Made by a program: the position numbers and the translations under genes. From Ideonella sp. (GTDB lineage Bacteria; Pseudomonadota; Gammaproteobacteria; Burkholderiales; Burkholderiaceae_C), in the NCBI GenBank assembly GCA_015075545.1, contig JABTUC010000002.1:186001-250000 (forward strand): a stretch of DNA of 64,000 nt, read 5' to 3'. Numbering within the stretch: position 1 is the first letter of the stretch; each line of letters opens with the position of its first letter. Below, in pieces: positions 54,135-63,473 of the stretch. The notes under the pieces were generated by a model. The model did not search any database. It was not told the DNA's origin and was given only the letters and a program-made list of their open reading frames with translations.

Positions 54135-54776
54135 ATGCGCCGCGCGACGACCGTCCGTCAGACACCGCGCGCGGCCTGGATCGCGCGGTCGGTGCGCTGC
54201 GCGCTCGCACGCTGGGCCTGGTGGCTGGCTGCCTGCCTGGCGCTGGGGGTTTCGGGGGTTGCGCACAATGCGCGGGCACAGGGCGTCGAGCTGGGCACGC
54301 TGCAGTTGCGCGCCGCCGACGGTGCGCTGACCCTGGAGTTCAACGCCCGCCTGAGTCTGTCGCGCGCGGTCGAGGACGCCCTGCAGCGCGGCGTGCCGAT
54401 GTACTTCGATGTCGATGCCACCTTGTTCCGCGCGCGCTGGTACTGGCGCGACGAACGGGTGTCGGAGGTGTCGCGCAGCTACCGCCTGTCGTACCAGCCG
54501 CTCACCGGCAACTGGCGCGTCGGGCTCGGCGCGCTGGGCCAGAGCTACCCGACGCTGGCCGAGGCGCTGGCCGTGATCTCGAGCGTCAGCGGCTGGCGCC
54601 TGGCCGACGCATCGCAGCTCGAGGCCGGGCAGCGCTACTACGTGGAGTTCGGCTTCCGCCTCGATGCGTCGAAGCTGCCGCAGCCGCTGCAGATCGGCAT
54701 CGGCAACGAATGGACGCTCGGCCTGTCGCGCGTGCTGAAGGTCGACGAGGCCCTGATCGACGCGGTGCACCGATGA
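54135..54776 (+). CDS. DUF4390 domain-containing protein
   Basis: 213 aa exported protein. An Arg-rich start is followed by a hydrophobic signal segment (WWLAACLALGVSGVAHNARA) and a DUF4390 domain (LEFNARLSLSRAVEDALQRGVPMYF). The function is unknown. Its invariable position between rsmB and ntrY in Betaproteobacteria suggests an envelope role linked to the NtrY sensor; that is inferred from context. Confidence 0.85.
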   Translation: MRRATTVRQTPRAAWIARSVRCALARWAWWLAACLALGVSGVAHNARAQGVELGTLQLRAADGALTLEFNARLSLSRAVEDALQRGVPMYFDVDATLFRARWYWRDERVSEVSRSYRLSYQPLTGNWRVGLGALGQSYPTLAEALAVISSVSGWRLADASQLEAGQRYYVEFGFRLDASKLPQPLQIGIGNEWTLGLSRVLKVDEALIDAVHR

Positions 54777-54852
54777 CCAACCCGCGCCGGCCCCGCTGGC
54801 TGACCCTGGAGGGCGCGCTCCGCGGCGCGCGGACTGTGGGGCGGGCACTGCC

Positions 54853-57156
54853 ATGAAGGCCGCGCGCATGAGCAAGGCGCTGCGCTGGGCGCTGCTGGTG
54901 TCGACGCTGGTGGTGATCGGCGCCGCGCTGGTGATTGCCTTCATGCTCTCGATGACCAGCGAGCGCGACCTCTTCGAGCGCAACTTCGTCTGGCTGTTCT
55001 GGGTCAACCTGTTCGTCGCCGCGGCGCTGCTGCTGGTGATCGCGATCGCCGCCACCCGGCTCGTGGTGCGTCTGCGCAGCGGCAAGTTCGGCAGCCGGCT
55101 GCTGCTCAAGCTGGCGGGCATCTTCGCCTTCGTCGGCGTCGTGCCGGGGGTCTTGATCTACACCGTCTCGGTGCAGTTCGTGTCGCGCAGCATCGAAACC
55201 TGGTTCGACGCCCAGGTGGCGAGCGCCCTCGACGCCGGCCTGACGCTCGGCCGTGGCACGCTCGACGCGCTGGGTGCCGACCTGGTGTCGAAGACGCGGC
55301 TGGCCGCCGAGCGCCTGGCCGACAGCCGCACCAACGGGCCGCTGACGCTCGAGCGCCTGCGCGAGCAGCTCGAGGCGCGCGAAGTGATGCTGGTGGGTGC
55401 CAGCGGTCAGGTGCTGGCCGCCGCCAGCGCGCAGCCCGGGCCGATCATGCTGCAGCGCCCGCCCGCCGCGATGCTGCGGCAGGCGCGTGTCGCCGGCGCC
55501 GTGAGCCAGTTCGAAGGGCTCGACGACGAACCCAAGCCCGGCGAGGCGCGCGCCCCGGTGCGGGTGCGCGCGCTGGCGCTGCTGCCGAGCAGCGAGATCA
55601 GCCTGACGACACGCGAGGATCGCTTTCTCTACGTCACCCAGCTCGTGCCGCCGCAGCTGGTGGCCAACGCGCTGGCGGTGCAGAACGCCTACCGCGAGTA
55701 CCAGCGACGCGCGATCGCGCAAGACGGCCTGCGCCGCATGTACATCGGCACGCTGACGCTGGCGCTGGTGCTGGCGGTATTCGGCGCGGTGCTGGTGGCG
55801 GCGATCCTCGGCAACCAGATCGCGCGGCCGCTGCTGGTGCTGGCCGAGGGCGTGCGCGAGGTTGCCGAGGGCGACTTGAAGGCCAAGCCGGTGTTCGCGT
55901 CGCGCGACGAGCTGGGCGGTCTGACACGCGCGTTCGCGCGCATGACCGAGCAGCTCGCCGACGCGCGCGAGCAGGTGGGTCGCGGCGTGGCGCAGCTCGA
56001 ATCCGCGCGCACGCGGCTGCAGACGATTCTCGACTCGCTGAGCGCGGGGGTCATCGTGTTCGACCGCCAGCGGCGCATCGACACCGTGAATCCGGGGGCC
56101 ACGCGCATCCTGCGCCAGCCTCTATCGGCCTGTCTCGGCAAGCCGCTGGAGGATCTGCCGAGCCTGGCGGAGTTCGCGCACAAGGTGTGGCAGCGCTTCG
56201 AGCTGCACGCCGCGAGCCCCGAGGCCGGCGAGCGCGACCACTGGCAGGACGCGTTCGAGCTGCGCGTCGACGAGCAGACCACGTTGAACCTGCTGGTGCG
56301 CGGCGCGGTGCTGCCCAACGAGGCGCGGCTGATGGTGTTCGACGACATCACCGAGGTGGTCTCGGCACAGCGTTCGATCGCCTGGGCCGAGGTGGCGCGC
56401 CGCCTCGCACACGAGATCAAGAACCCGCTGATGCCGATCCAGCTGTCGGCCGAGCGCATGCAGCACCGGCTCGAACCCGTGCTCGCGGGCAACGACCGTG
56501 CACTGCTCGAGCGCTCGGTGGGCACCATCGTTGCGCAGGTGCAGGCGATGAAGCAGCTGGTCGACGAGTTCCGCGACTACGCCAGGCTGCCGGCCGCGCA
56601 ACTGGCGCCGCTGGAGCTGAACACCGTGGTGCTCGAGGTGTTGGCGCTGTACGGGCAGGCGCAAGAGCAGGGCCGCGTGGTGGCGCAGCTCGGTGCCGAC
56701 CTGCCGCCGATCATGGGCGATGCCAGCCAGCTGCGGCAGGTGATCCACAACCTGCTGCAGAACGCGCTCGACGCGGTGGCCGAACGGCCCGACGCCCGCG
56801 TGACGGTGCGCACCGAGTTCGCGCACGGCCACGACGACGACGCGCGCGCCGTCCGCCTTTCGGTGAGCGACAACGGCCCGGGCTTCGCCGACAAGGTGCT
56901 GCGCCGCGCCTTCGAGCCCTACGTGACCACCAAGCCCAAGGGCACCGGGCTCGGGCTGGCGGTGGTGCGCAAGATCGCCGACGAGCACGGCGCACGCGTG
57001 CGGCTCGGCAACCTGCGCCGCGACCCCGAGGCGGGAGGGGGCGTCGCGGGGGCCCAAGTTTCGTTATCATTTTCACGCCTGAGCCCCATCTCGCTGACCG
57101 CCGCGGGAGCACAGGCACCCCAAGACGCAGGCGGAGCGGCAACGCAGGTGCACTGA
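54853..57156 (+). CDS. ntrY: Nitrogen-regulation sensor histidine kinase NtrY
   Basis: 767 aa membrane kinase from ATG 54853. Three N-terminal membrane segments (to about residue 105) are followed by an extracytoplasmic loop, a further helix near 297-317 and a HAMP domain near 318-370. A PAS domain precedes the HisKA domain with phospho-acceptor His520 in RRLAHEIKNPLMP. The HATPase has N-box LLQNALDAV and G-boxes. It senses nitrogen or redox state and phosphorylates NtrX. ntrX follows 7 bases later. Confidence 0.93.
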   Translation: MKAARMSKALRWALLVSTLVVIGAALVIAFMLSMTSERDLFERNFVWLFWVNLFVAAALLLVIAIAATRLVVRLRSGKFGSRLLLKLAGIFAFVGVVPGVLIYTVSVQFVSRSIETWFDAQVASALDAGLTLGRGTLDALGADLVSKTRLAAERLADSRTNGPLTLERLREQLEAREVMLVGASGQVLAAASAQPGPIMLQRPPAAMLRQARVAGAVSQFEGLDDEPKPGEARAPVRVRALALLPSSEISLTTREDRFLYVTQLVPPQLVANALAVQNAYREYQRRAIAQDGLRRMYIGTLTLALVLAVFGAVLVAAILGNQIARPLLVLAEGVREVAEGDLKAKPVFASRDELGGLTRAFARMTEQLADAREQVGRGVAQLESARTRLQTILDSLSAGVIVFDRQRRIDTVNPGATRILRQPLSACLGKPLEDLPSLAEFAHKVWQRFELHAASPEAGERDHWQDAFELRVDEQTTLNLLVRGAVLPNEARLMVFDDITEVVSAQRSIAWAEVARRLAHEIKNPLMPIQLSAERMQHRLEPVLAGNDRALLERSVGTIVAQVQAMKQLVDEFRDYARLPAAQLAPLELNTVVLEVLALYGQAQEQGRVVAQLGADLPPIMGDASQLRQVIHNLLQNALDAVAERPDARVTVRTEFAHGHDDDARAVRLSVSDNGPGFADKVLRRAFEPYVTTKPKGTGLGLAVVRKIADEHGARVRLGNLRRDPEAGGGVAGAQVSLSFSRLSPISLTAAGAQAPQDAGGAATQVH

Positions 57157-57163
57157 CGCATCG

Positions 57164-57865
57164 ATGGCAACGATTCTGGTGGTCGACGACGAGCTGGGCA
57201 TCCGCGGCTTGCTGTCCGACATCCTCTCCGACGAGGGCCACTCGGTCGAACTCGCCGAAAACGCCGCCGAGGCCCGTGCGCTGCGCGAGCGCATGCGCCC
57301 CGACCTCGTGCTGCTCGACATCTGGATGCCCGACGTCGACGGCATCACGCTGCTCAAGGAGTGGGGTGCCTCGGGGCTGCTGACGATGCCGGTCATCATG
57401 ATGAGCGGCCACGGCACCATCGACACCGCGGTCGAGGCCACCAAGTTCGGTGCATCGGCGTTCCTGGAGAAACCGGTGACGCTGCAGAAGCTGCTGCGCG
57501 CGGTGGAGCAGTCGTTGACCAAGCCAGCCCCGCGCGCGGCGGCGCCCGCGGGCAACGGCGCCACCGTCTACCGCATGGACGCGGCGCTGCTGCACGACGC
57601 GCCGATGCCCGGCGCCGGCGTCGCGCCGATGCTGGCGCCGCTGCCGGTGGGCCCGCAGGCCGAGCAGTCGTTCGACCTCGACCGCCCGCTGCGCGAGGCG
57701 CGCGACTCGTTCGAGAAGTGCTACTTCGAGTTCCACCTCGCGAAGGAAAACGGCTCGATGACCCGCGTGGCCGAGAAGACCGGCCTCGAGCGCACGCACC
57801 TGTACCGCAAGCTCAAGCAGCTCGGCGTCGACCTGTCGCGCAACAAGCGCGGCACGGTGGTCTGA
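57164..57865 (+). CDS. ntrX: NtrX-type response regulator lacking the sigma-54 AAA+ domain
   Basis: 233 aa. The receiver domain at about 1-120 has phospho-acceptor Asp52 in LVLLDIWMP and acidic pocket VVDDE. A Pro/Ala-rich linker at 120-175 leads directly to a Fis-type helix-turn-helix (SMTRVAEKTGLERTHLYRKL). Canonical NtrX is about 450 aa with a sigma-54-interacting ATPase between these parts, which is missing here, so it should bind DNA without activating sigma-54 promoters. The frame is intact, so this is a natural short form. Confidence 0.9.
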   Translation: MATILVVDDELGIRGLLSDILSDEGHSVELAENAAEARALRERMRPDLVLLDIWMPDVDGITLLKEWGASGLLTMPVIMMSGHGTIDTAVEATKFGASAFLEKPVTLQKLLRAVEQSLTKPAPRAAAPAGNGATVYRMDAALLHDAPMPGAGVAPMLAPLPVGPQAEQSFDLDRPLREARDSFEKCYFEFHLAKENGSMTRVAEKTGLERTHLYRKLKQLGVDLSRNKRGTVV

Positions 57866-57879
57866 CGAAGGCGCGTCGC

Positions 57880-57885
57880 TATAAT
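57880..57885 (+). promoter_or_regulatory. -10 element of the tRNA-Phe promoter
   Basis: A perfect TATAAT, followed by a GC-rich stretch typical of stringently controlled stable-RNA promoters, 47 bases before the tRNA. No convincing -35 hexamer. Confidence 0.55.
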
Positions 57886-57932
57886 CGCGCTCCCTCGCGC
57901 GGCGTGCCCGCGCGCAACGCTGTTGCAGCGCA

Positions 57933-58008
<76 letters not shown>

Positions 58009-58165
58009 CCGTCCAGCGGCTCCAGATGCGCGCGTTTGCGCCGTTGATCTCAATCCCGCCGAGGCGGGCTCGACGATCGCTTGGCCGAGAATGTCAAATG
58101 CGCGCGAGTCGACTCGCGCGCCGGGCGCCCTCGCCATTGGTGCGCCGGCAATCCCAGGAGGCGCG

Positions 58166-59002
58166 ATGACATCCCCCGGCGAACGCAGCGAGCACGGTGC
58201 GCAGCTCGACTTCAGCACCGACATGAGCTACGGCGACTACCTGCACCTCGACGCCGTGCTCGGTGCGCAGCATCCGCGGTCGCCCGATCACAACGAGATG
58301 CTGTTCATCGTGCAGCACCAGACGAGCGAGCTGTGGATGAAGCTGATGCTGCACGAGCTGAAGGCCGCGGTCGGGCGCATCGCCGGCGACGACCTCGCGC
58401 CGGCGTTCAAGATGCTGGCGCGCGTCAGCCGCATCATGGAGCAACTGGTGCACGCGTGGGACGTGCTCGCCACCATGACGCCGCCGGAGTACTCGGCGAT
58501 CCGGCCGTATCTCAGCTCGAGCAGCGGCTTCCAGAGCTGGCAGTACCGCTGCATCGAGTTCATGATGGGCAACAAGAACGCGGCGATGCTGCGGCCGCAT
58601 GCGCACAACCCGCAGCGGCTGGCCCAGGTGCAGGCGGCGTTGCAGGCGCCCTCGCTGTACGACGAGTCGCTGCGGCTGCTGGCGCGGCGCGGCCTGGCCG
58701 TGCCGCCGCACCGCGTGCAGCGCGACTGGACGCAGCCCTACGCGGCCGACGAGCAGGTCGAGCAGGCCTGGCTCGAGGTCTACCGCGACCCCGCCGCGCA
58801 CTGGGATCTGTACCAGCTCGGCGAGGAGCTGGTCGACCTCGAGGACGCGTTCCGGCTCTGGCGCTTCCGCCACGTGACGACGGTCGAACGCATCATCGGC
58901 TTCAAGCGCGGCACCGGCGGCACCAGCGGCGTCGCCTACCTGCGCAAGATGCTCGACGTCGTCTTGTTCCCGGAGCTGTGGCGCTTGCGCACGAACCTGT
59001 AG
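58166..59002 (+). CDS. kynA: Tryptophan 2,3-dioxygenase
   Basis: Heme enzyme opening the indole ring of tryptophan to N-formylkynurenine. 278 aa from ATG 58166 with a CAGGAG site. Family blocks are [56 protein letters not shown] and the C-terminal [17 protein letters not shown]. kynB and kynU are not beside it. In some Burkholderiales it feeds quinolinate or anthranilate pathways; the context here does not decide. Confidence 0.96.
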   Translation: MTSPGERSEHGAQLDFSTDMSYGDYLHLDAVLGAQHPRSPDHNEMLFIVQHQTSELWMKLMLHELKAAVGRIAGDDLAPAFKMLARVSRIMEQLVHAWDVLATMTPPEYSAIRPYLSSSSGFQSWQYRCIEFMMGNKNAAMLRPHAHNPQRLAQVQAALQAPSLYDESLRLLARRGLAVPPHRVQRDWTQPYAADEQVEQAWLEVYRDPAAHWDLYQLGEELVDLEDAFRLWRFRHVTTVERIIGFKRGTGGTSGVAYLRKMLDVVLFPELWRLRTNL

Positions 59003-59022
59003 GCTTTGGCAGCGCGGGGGCG

Positions 59023-60135
59023 TCACGCCATCCAGCGCGCCGCGGCAGCCTCCACCAGTGCGGCCATCGGCGGGTGCTCGCCGCGGCGGCGGCGCAGCCA
59101 GGTGGCGTCGTTGCCTTCGGTGAGCGACTCGCGGACCAGGTTGCAGGCATCGAGCCCCTGCAGCTCGAGCGCGTGCGGCTCCACGCGCGCCAGCGTGCGG
59201 ATGATGTCGTCGCGCAGCCTGCTGCGCTGTTTGGTCTTGGGATCGACGACCTCACCGTCGAGCCCGAAGCGGCAGGCCTGGAAGCGGTTGAAGGTGTAGA
59301 CGAGGTAGTCGTCCTCGGCCGGCTCGAACGGCCGCTCCTCGCGCAGGTAGCGGCACAGGCTTTGCAGGTAGCACGCCAGCGCCGCGGCCTTGTCCACCGA
59401 CAGCGGCGTATCGCACACGCGCAGCTCGATGGTGCCGTATTCGGGCTTGGGCCGGATGTCCCAGTAGAAATCCTTCATCGACTGCACGACGCCGGTGCTG
59501 GTCATCTTGTCGAAGAACTCGCCGAACCCCTCCCAGGTCAGCACGAACGGCGCACGGCCCGACAGCGGAAACGCGAACACCGAGTTCAGTCGCGCCGAGT
59601 GGAAGCCGGTGTCCTCGCCCTGCACGTACGGCGACGACGCCGCCAGCGCGATGAAGTGCGGCACGTAGCGCGACAGCGCGTGCAGCAGCCACAGCGCGTC
59701 GTCGCCGCTGGGCACGCCCACGTGCACGTGCTGGCCGAACACCGTGAACTGCTTGGCCAGGTAGCCGTACAGCTCGCTGATGTAGCGGAAGCGCTCGGTC
59801 GGGAAGATCTTCTGTGCGCTCCAGTGCTGGTAGGCGTGCGTGCCGCCGCCGGAGATCGCGATGTTGACCTTGCGCGCGGCGCGCGACATCTGGGCGCGCA
59901 GGTCGCGCAGCTCGTCGCGCAGCGGAGCGTACGCGCGCTGGATCGAGGTGCCGATCTCGATCATGCTGCGCGTGATCTCGGGCTTGACGTCCCATTGGCC
60001 GCTGTGGCCGGCGAGCTCGCGCAGCAGATCTTCGGCGCGCGGCGTGAGGTCGAAGTCGTGCGTGTCGAGCAGCTGCAGCTCGAGCTCGACGCCGAGCGTC
60101 AGCGGTTGCGATGCGGCGAACGCTTCGAGGGCCAT
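59023..60135 (-). CDS. ybdK: YbdK-like carboxylate-amine ligase (glutamate--cysteine ligase 2 type)
   Basis: 370 aa ATP-dependent ligase of the GCS2/YbdK family, which can form gamma-glutamylcysteine weakly. Visible motifs are [13 protein letters not shown] (metal Glu), [35 protein letters not shown] and [15 protein letters not shown]. Substrate and strength of activity are not known. ATG 60135 lies 3 bases after the stop of a CPA2 antiporter gene, indicating one operon. Confidence 0.87.
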   Translation of the reverse strand: MALEAFAASQPLTLGVELELQLLDTHDFDLTPRAEDLLRELAGHSGQWDVKPEITRSMIEIGTSIQRAYAPLRDELRDLRAQMSRAARKVNIAISGGGTHAYQHWSAQKIFPTERFRYISELYGYLAKQFTVFGQHVHVGVPSGDDALWLLHALSRYVPHFIALAASSPYVQGEDTGFHSARLNSVFAFPLSGRAPFVLTWEGFGEFFDKMTSTGVVQSMKDFYWDIRPKPEYGTIELRVCDTPLSVDKAAALACYLQSLCRYLREERPFEPAEDDYLVYTFNRFQACRFGLDGEVVDPKTKQRSRLRDDIIRTLARVEPHALELQGLDACNLVRESLTEGNDATWLRRRRGEHPPMAALVEAAAARWMA

Positions 60136-60138
60136 GGT

Positions 60139-61404
60139 TCAGGTCTCACGCGCGGGGGCGGCATCGTCGAGCGTCTCGCCGACCAGGTGCTTCAGCGGCC
60201 ACAGCGTCCACAGCGGGCCGCTGAGCTGCATCAGCGTGGTGGCGATCAGCAGGGCCTGGATCACCGCCGGATCGGCGCCCGGCAGCGGCCCGCGCCAGCC
60301 GAATGAGTCGCCCACCAGCAGCACCGAGAGGCTGCTCATCGGCTGCAGCGCCAGCGTCAGCGCACCGGCCTGCCGCCACGACAGGCCGCTCGGGCGCGCA
60401 GTGGCGAACACCGCCGCGCCCTTGCCGAGCAGGCGGGCCAGCACGATCGCCGCCACCCACGGCCACAGCGCGTTCCAGTCGTGTACCGTGGACAGCACGC
60501 CGAAGCTGATGAACAGCAACACCGTCAGTGCGGCACCGGCGCTGCCCAGGTAAGGCTGCACGGTCAGCCGGTGGCGCATGCGCGAGCGCGCGGTCATGCC
60601 GGCCACCAGCAGCGCGATGAATGGCGACAGCCCCCAGGCGCTGGCCAGCAGCGCGGCCAGCACCACCAGCGCGAGCTGCAGCACCGGCATCGTCGCGGCC
60701 TCGTCGTGCAGCCGCCCCAGGCGGTCGAGCAGCACGCCGCACGCCAGGCCGAGCAGCAGCGAGCCGAAAATCACCACGCTGGCGTCGGCGAGCAGCGCCA
60801 GCGATTCGGGGGCCGACAGGCCTCGCGAGTGGGCGATCACCGGCCACAGCTTGATCGCCAGGATCGCCAGCACGCTGTTGATCGCGCTCAGCATCAGCAA
60901 CCGCTCGGCCACCTGGCCGCGCGGCCGCGCCTCGAGGAAGGCGGCCATCGTGATGACCGGCGAGGTGGCCGCCGCGCACGCCGCGGCCGCCGCCGCGCTG
61001 GCCTTCGGCGCACCGAGGGCGACCAGCGCAAACCACACCACGACGCCGGCGGCTGCGGCCTCCAGCGCGCTGCTGGCAGCGAGCCACGGGTTGTCGATCA
61101 GCCAGCGTGGCCGCAGCCGCGTACCGAGCTCGAACACCAATGCGGCGACGGCGAGGTCGATCAGGGGTTTCCACGGATCGATGTCGGTGCGCTCCAGCAG
61201 GCCGAGCGCCACCGGGCTGGCGAGCGCCCCCACCAGCAGGTACCCCAGCAACCGCGGCAGGCGCGCGCGCCGGTGCAGCAGGCTGGCCAGCACCAGCGCA
61301 GCCAGCACCACGACGGCCAAGCCGAGCACCGGGTCGGCGCCGCGCAGCCCCGCCAGCGGCGCGCGCATCAAGGCGAGGAACCAGTCGACGATCTGGTGGA
61401 ACAT
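60139..61404 (-). CDS. CPA2 family cation:proton antiporter
   Basis: 421 aa with about 12-13 membrane segments from residue 20 to the end. Family signatures are LLGYLLVGALASPVALGLL, LAVAALVFELGTRLRP and AASAAAAAACAAATSPVITM. It is related to KefB/KefC but has no C-terminal nucleotide-binding (KTN) domain, so any gating must come from elsewhere. The ybdK-like ligase follows 3 bases downstream. It is divergent from htpG. Confidence 0.87.
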   Translation of the reverse strand: MFHQIVDWFLALMRAPLAGLRGADPVLGLAVVVLAALVLASLLHRRARLPRLLGYLLVGALASPVALGLLERTDIDPWKPLIDLAVAALVFELGTRLRPRWLIDNPWLAASSALEAAAAGVVVWFALVALGAPKASAAAAAACAAATSPVITMAAFLEARPRGQVAERLLMLSAINSVLAILAIKLWPVIAHSRGLSAPESLALLADASVVIFGSLLLGLACGVLLDRLGRLHDEAATMPVLQLALVVLAALLASAWGLSPFIALLVAGMTARSRMRHRLTVQPYLGSAGAALTVLLFISFGVLSTVHDWNALWPWVAAIVLARLLGKGAAVFATARPSGLSWRQAGALTLALQPMSSLSVLLVGDSFGWRGPLPGADPAVIQALLIATTLMQLSGPLWTLWPLKHLVGETLDDAAPARET

Positions 61405-61497
61405 GGGCGGGGGGTCGGCGGCGGACGCGCATCTTGCATGCCCGATCCGGCCAAGGCGAGCCGATCGACAATCCGCACGGCTGTGAGGGGTTTTGCC

Positions 61498-61526
61498 CTT
61501 GAAGGTTCACGGCGGCAGCCTCACAT
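61498..61526 (+). promoter_or_regulatory. Probable sigma-32 heat-shock promoter of htpG
   Basis: CTTGAA at 61498-61503, a perfect match to the sigma-32 -35 core, is followed after 15 bases by CCTCACAT at 61519-61526, close to the -10 consensus CCCCATNT. It lies about 50 bases before the htpG ATG. Confidence 0.55.
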
Positions 61527-61574
61527 GGCGTGCCGGGGTGCTGCCAGCGCCCCGGAAAAACCCTCAGCAAGCCC

Positions 61575-63467
61575 ATGAGCAAACAGAGCCATTCCTTCCA
61601 GGCCGAGGTCAAGCAGATCCTGCACTTGGTGACGCATTCGCTGTACTCGAACAAGGAGATCTTCCTGCGCGAGCTGATCTCCAACGCGTCGGACGCCTGC
61701 GACAAGCTGCGCTTCGAGGCGCTGGATCACAACGCCCTGTACGAGGACGCCCCCAACCTCGAGGTGCGCGTGCTCTACGACCCGCAGGCCAGGACGCTCA
61801 CCATCCGCGACAACGGCATCGGCATGAGCGAGCAGGAGGCGGTCGAGCATCTGGGCACGATCGCCAAGAGCGGCACCCGCGATTTCGTCGCGAAGCTCGA
61901 AGGCGAGCAGAAGAAGGACGCCAACCTGATCGGCCAGTTCGGCGTCGGCTTCTACTCGGGATTCATCGTCGCCGACCGCATCACGGTGGAAACGCGCCGC
62001 GCCGGGCTGCCGGCCGAGCAAGGTGTGCGCTGGAGCAGCGAGGGCATCGGCGAATTCGAGGTCGAGGCGATCACCAAGCCCGCGCGCGGCACCGACGTGA
62101 TCCTGCACCTGCGCGACGGCGAAGACGATTTCCTGCGGCCGTGGAAGCTGAAGTCGATCATCTCGCGCTATTCCGACCACATTTCGCTGCCGATCCTGAT
62201 GCGCAAGGAGCAGTGGGACGAGGAGAAGAAGGAGAACGTACCTACCGACGAGTGGGAGACCGTCAACAAGGCCGCGGCGCTGTGGACGCGCCCGAAGGCC
62301 GAGATCACCGACGCGCAGTACCAGGAGTTCTACAAGCAGCTCAGCTACGACAGCGAGGCGCCGCTGGCCTACACGCACAACCGCGTCGAAGGCCGCAGCG
62401 AGTACACGCAGTTGCTGTACATCCCCGCGAAGGCGCCTTTCGACCTGTGGAATCGCGACAAACGCGGCGGCGTCAAGCTGTACGTCAAGCGCGTGTTCAT
62501 CATGGACGATGCCGAGGCGCTGATGCCGGTGTACCTGCGCTTCGTCAAGGGTGTCATCGATTCGAGCGATCTGCCGCTCAACGTCAGCCGCGAACTGCTG
62601 CAGGAGAGCCGCGACGTCAAGGCGATCCGCGAGGGCAGCACCAAGCGCGTGCTGTCGATGCTCGAAGGGCTGGCCGACGGCGACAGCGCCGACGACAAGG
62701 CCAAGTACCAGCGTTTCTGGGCTGCTTTCGGCGCGGTGATGAAGGAGGGCGTCGGCGAGGACCACGCCAATCGCGAGCGGCTGGCCAAGCTGCTGCGCTT
62801 CGCATCGACGCATGCCGACGAGGGCGTGTCGTTCGCCGACTATGTCGGGCGCATGAAGGAGGGCCAGCAGCCGATCTACTACATCACCGCCGACAGCCTG
62901 GCCGCCGCGAAGTCGAGCCCGCAGCTCGAGATCTTTCGCAAGAAGGGCATCGAGGTGCTGCTGCTGACCGACCGCGTCGACGAGTGGATGCTGTCGCACT
63001 TGTACGAGTACGAAGGCCATGCGCTGCACAGCGTCGCCAAGGGCGCCGTCGATCTCGGTTCGCTCCAGGACGAAGAAGAGAAGAAGCAGGCCGATGCCGC
63101 GGCCGAACAGGCCAAGCCGCTGCTCGAAAAGCTCAAGGCGACGCTGAAGGACCGTGCCAAGGACGTGCGCGTCACCACCCGGCTGGTCGATTCGCCGGCC
63201 TGCCTGGTCGTTGAGTCAGGCGACATGAGCGCGCACCTGGCACGGCTGCTGAAGCAGGCGGGGCAGGAGGCGCCGAAGGCACAGCCGATCCTCGAGATCA
63301 ACCCGCAGCACGCGCTGATCCAGCGGCTGCAGAGCGACGGCGCGCCGTTCGACGACCTGGCGCACATCGTGTTCGACCAGGCATGGCTGGCCGAGGGCGG
63401 ACAGCTCGACGACCCGGCCGGCTACGTGCAGCGCGTGACGAAGCTGCTGGCGGCAGCCACGGGCTGA
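61575..63467 (+). CDS. htpG: Chaperone protein HtpG (Hsp90)
   Basis: Bacterial Hsp90, an ATP-dependent chaperone. 630 aa from ATG 61575. The N-terminal GHKL ATPase has [25 protein letters not shown] and [11 protein letters not shown]. The middle domain has the catalytic Arg in [12 protein letters not shown], and the C-terminal dimerisation domain follows. It has no MEEVD end, as usual for bacteria. A heat-shock-type promoter precedes it. It converges on an srkA-like gene. Confidence 0.96.
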   Translation: MSKQSHSFQAEVKQILHLVTHSLYSNKEIFLRELISNASDACDKLRFEALDHNALYEDAPNLEVRVLYDPQARTLTIRDNGIGMSEQEAVEHLGTIAKSGTRDFVAKLEGEQKKDANLIGQFGVGFYSGFIVADRITVETRRAGLPAEQGVRWSSEGIGEFEVEAITKPARGTDVILHLRDGEDDFLRPWKLKSIISRYSDHISLPILMRKEQWDEEKKENVPTDEWETVNKAAALWTRPKAEITDAQYQEFYKQLSYDSEAPLAYTHNRVEGRSEYTQLLYIPAKAPFDLWNRDKRGGVKLYVKRVFIMDDAEALMPVYLRFVKGVIDSSDLPLNVSRELLQESRDVKAIREGSTKRVLSMLEGLADGDSADDKAKYQRFWAAFGAVMKEGVGEDHANRERLAKLLRFASTHADEGVSFADYVGRMKEGQQPIYYITADSLAAAKSSPQLEIFRKKGIEVLLLTDRVDEWMLSHLYEYEGHALHSVAKGAVDLGSLQDEEEKKQADAAAEQAKPLLEKLKATLKDRAKDVRVTTRLVDSPACLVVESGDMSAHLARLLKQAGQEAPKAQPILEINPQHALIQRLQSDGAPFDDLAHIVFDQAWLAEGGQLDDPAGYVQRVTKLLAAATG

Positions 63468-63473
63468 GCAGGG

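Noticed and set aside
57164..57865. Frameshift or deletion breaking ntrX
   Set aside because: The frame is continuous and the receiver and helix-turn-helix are intact with a normal linker, so it is a short form rather than a pseudogene.
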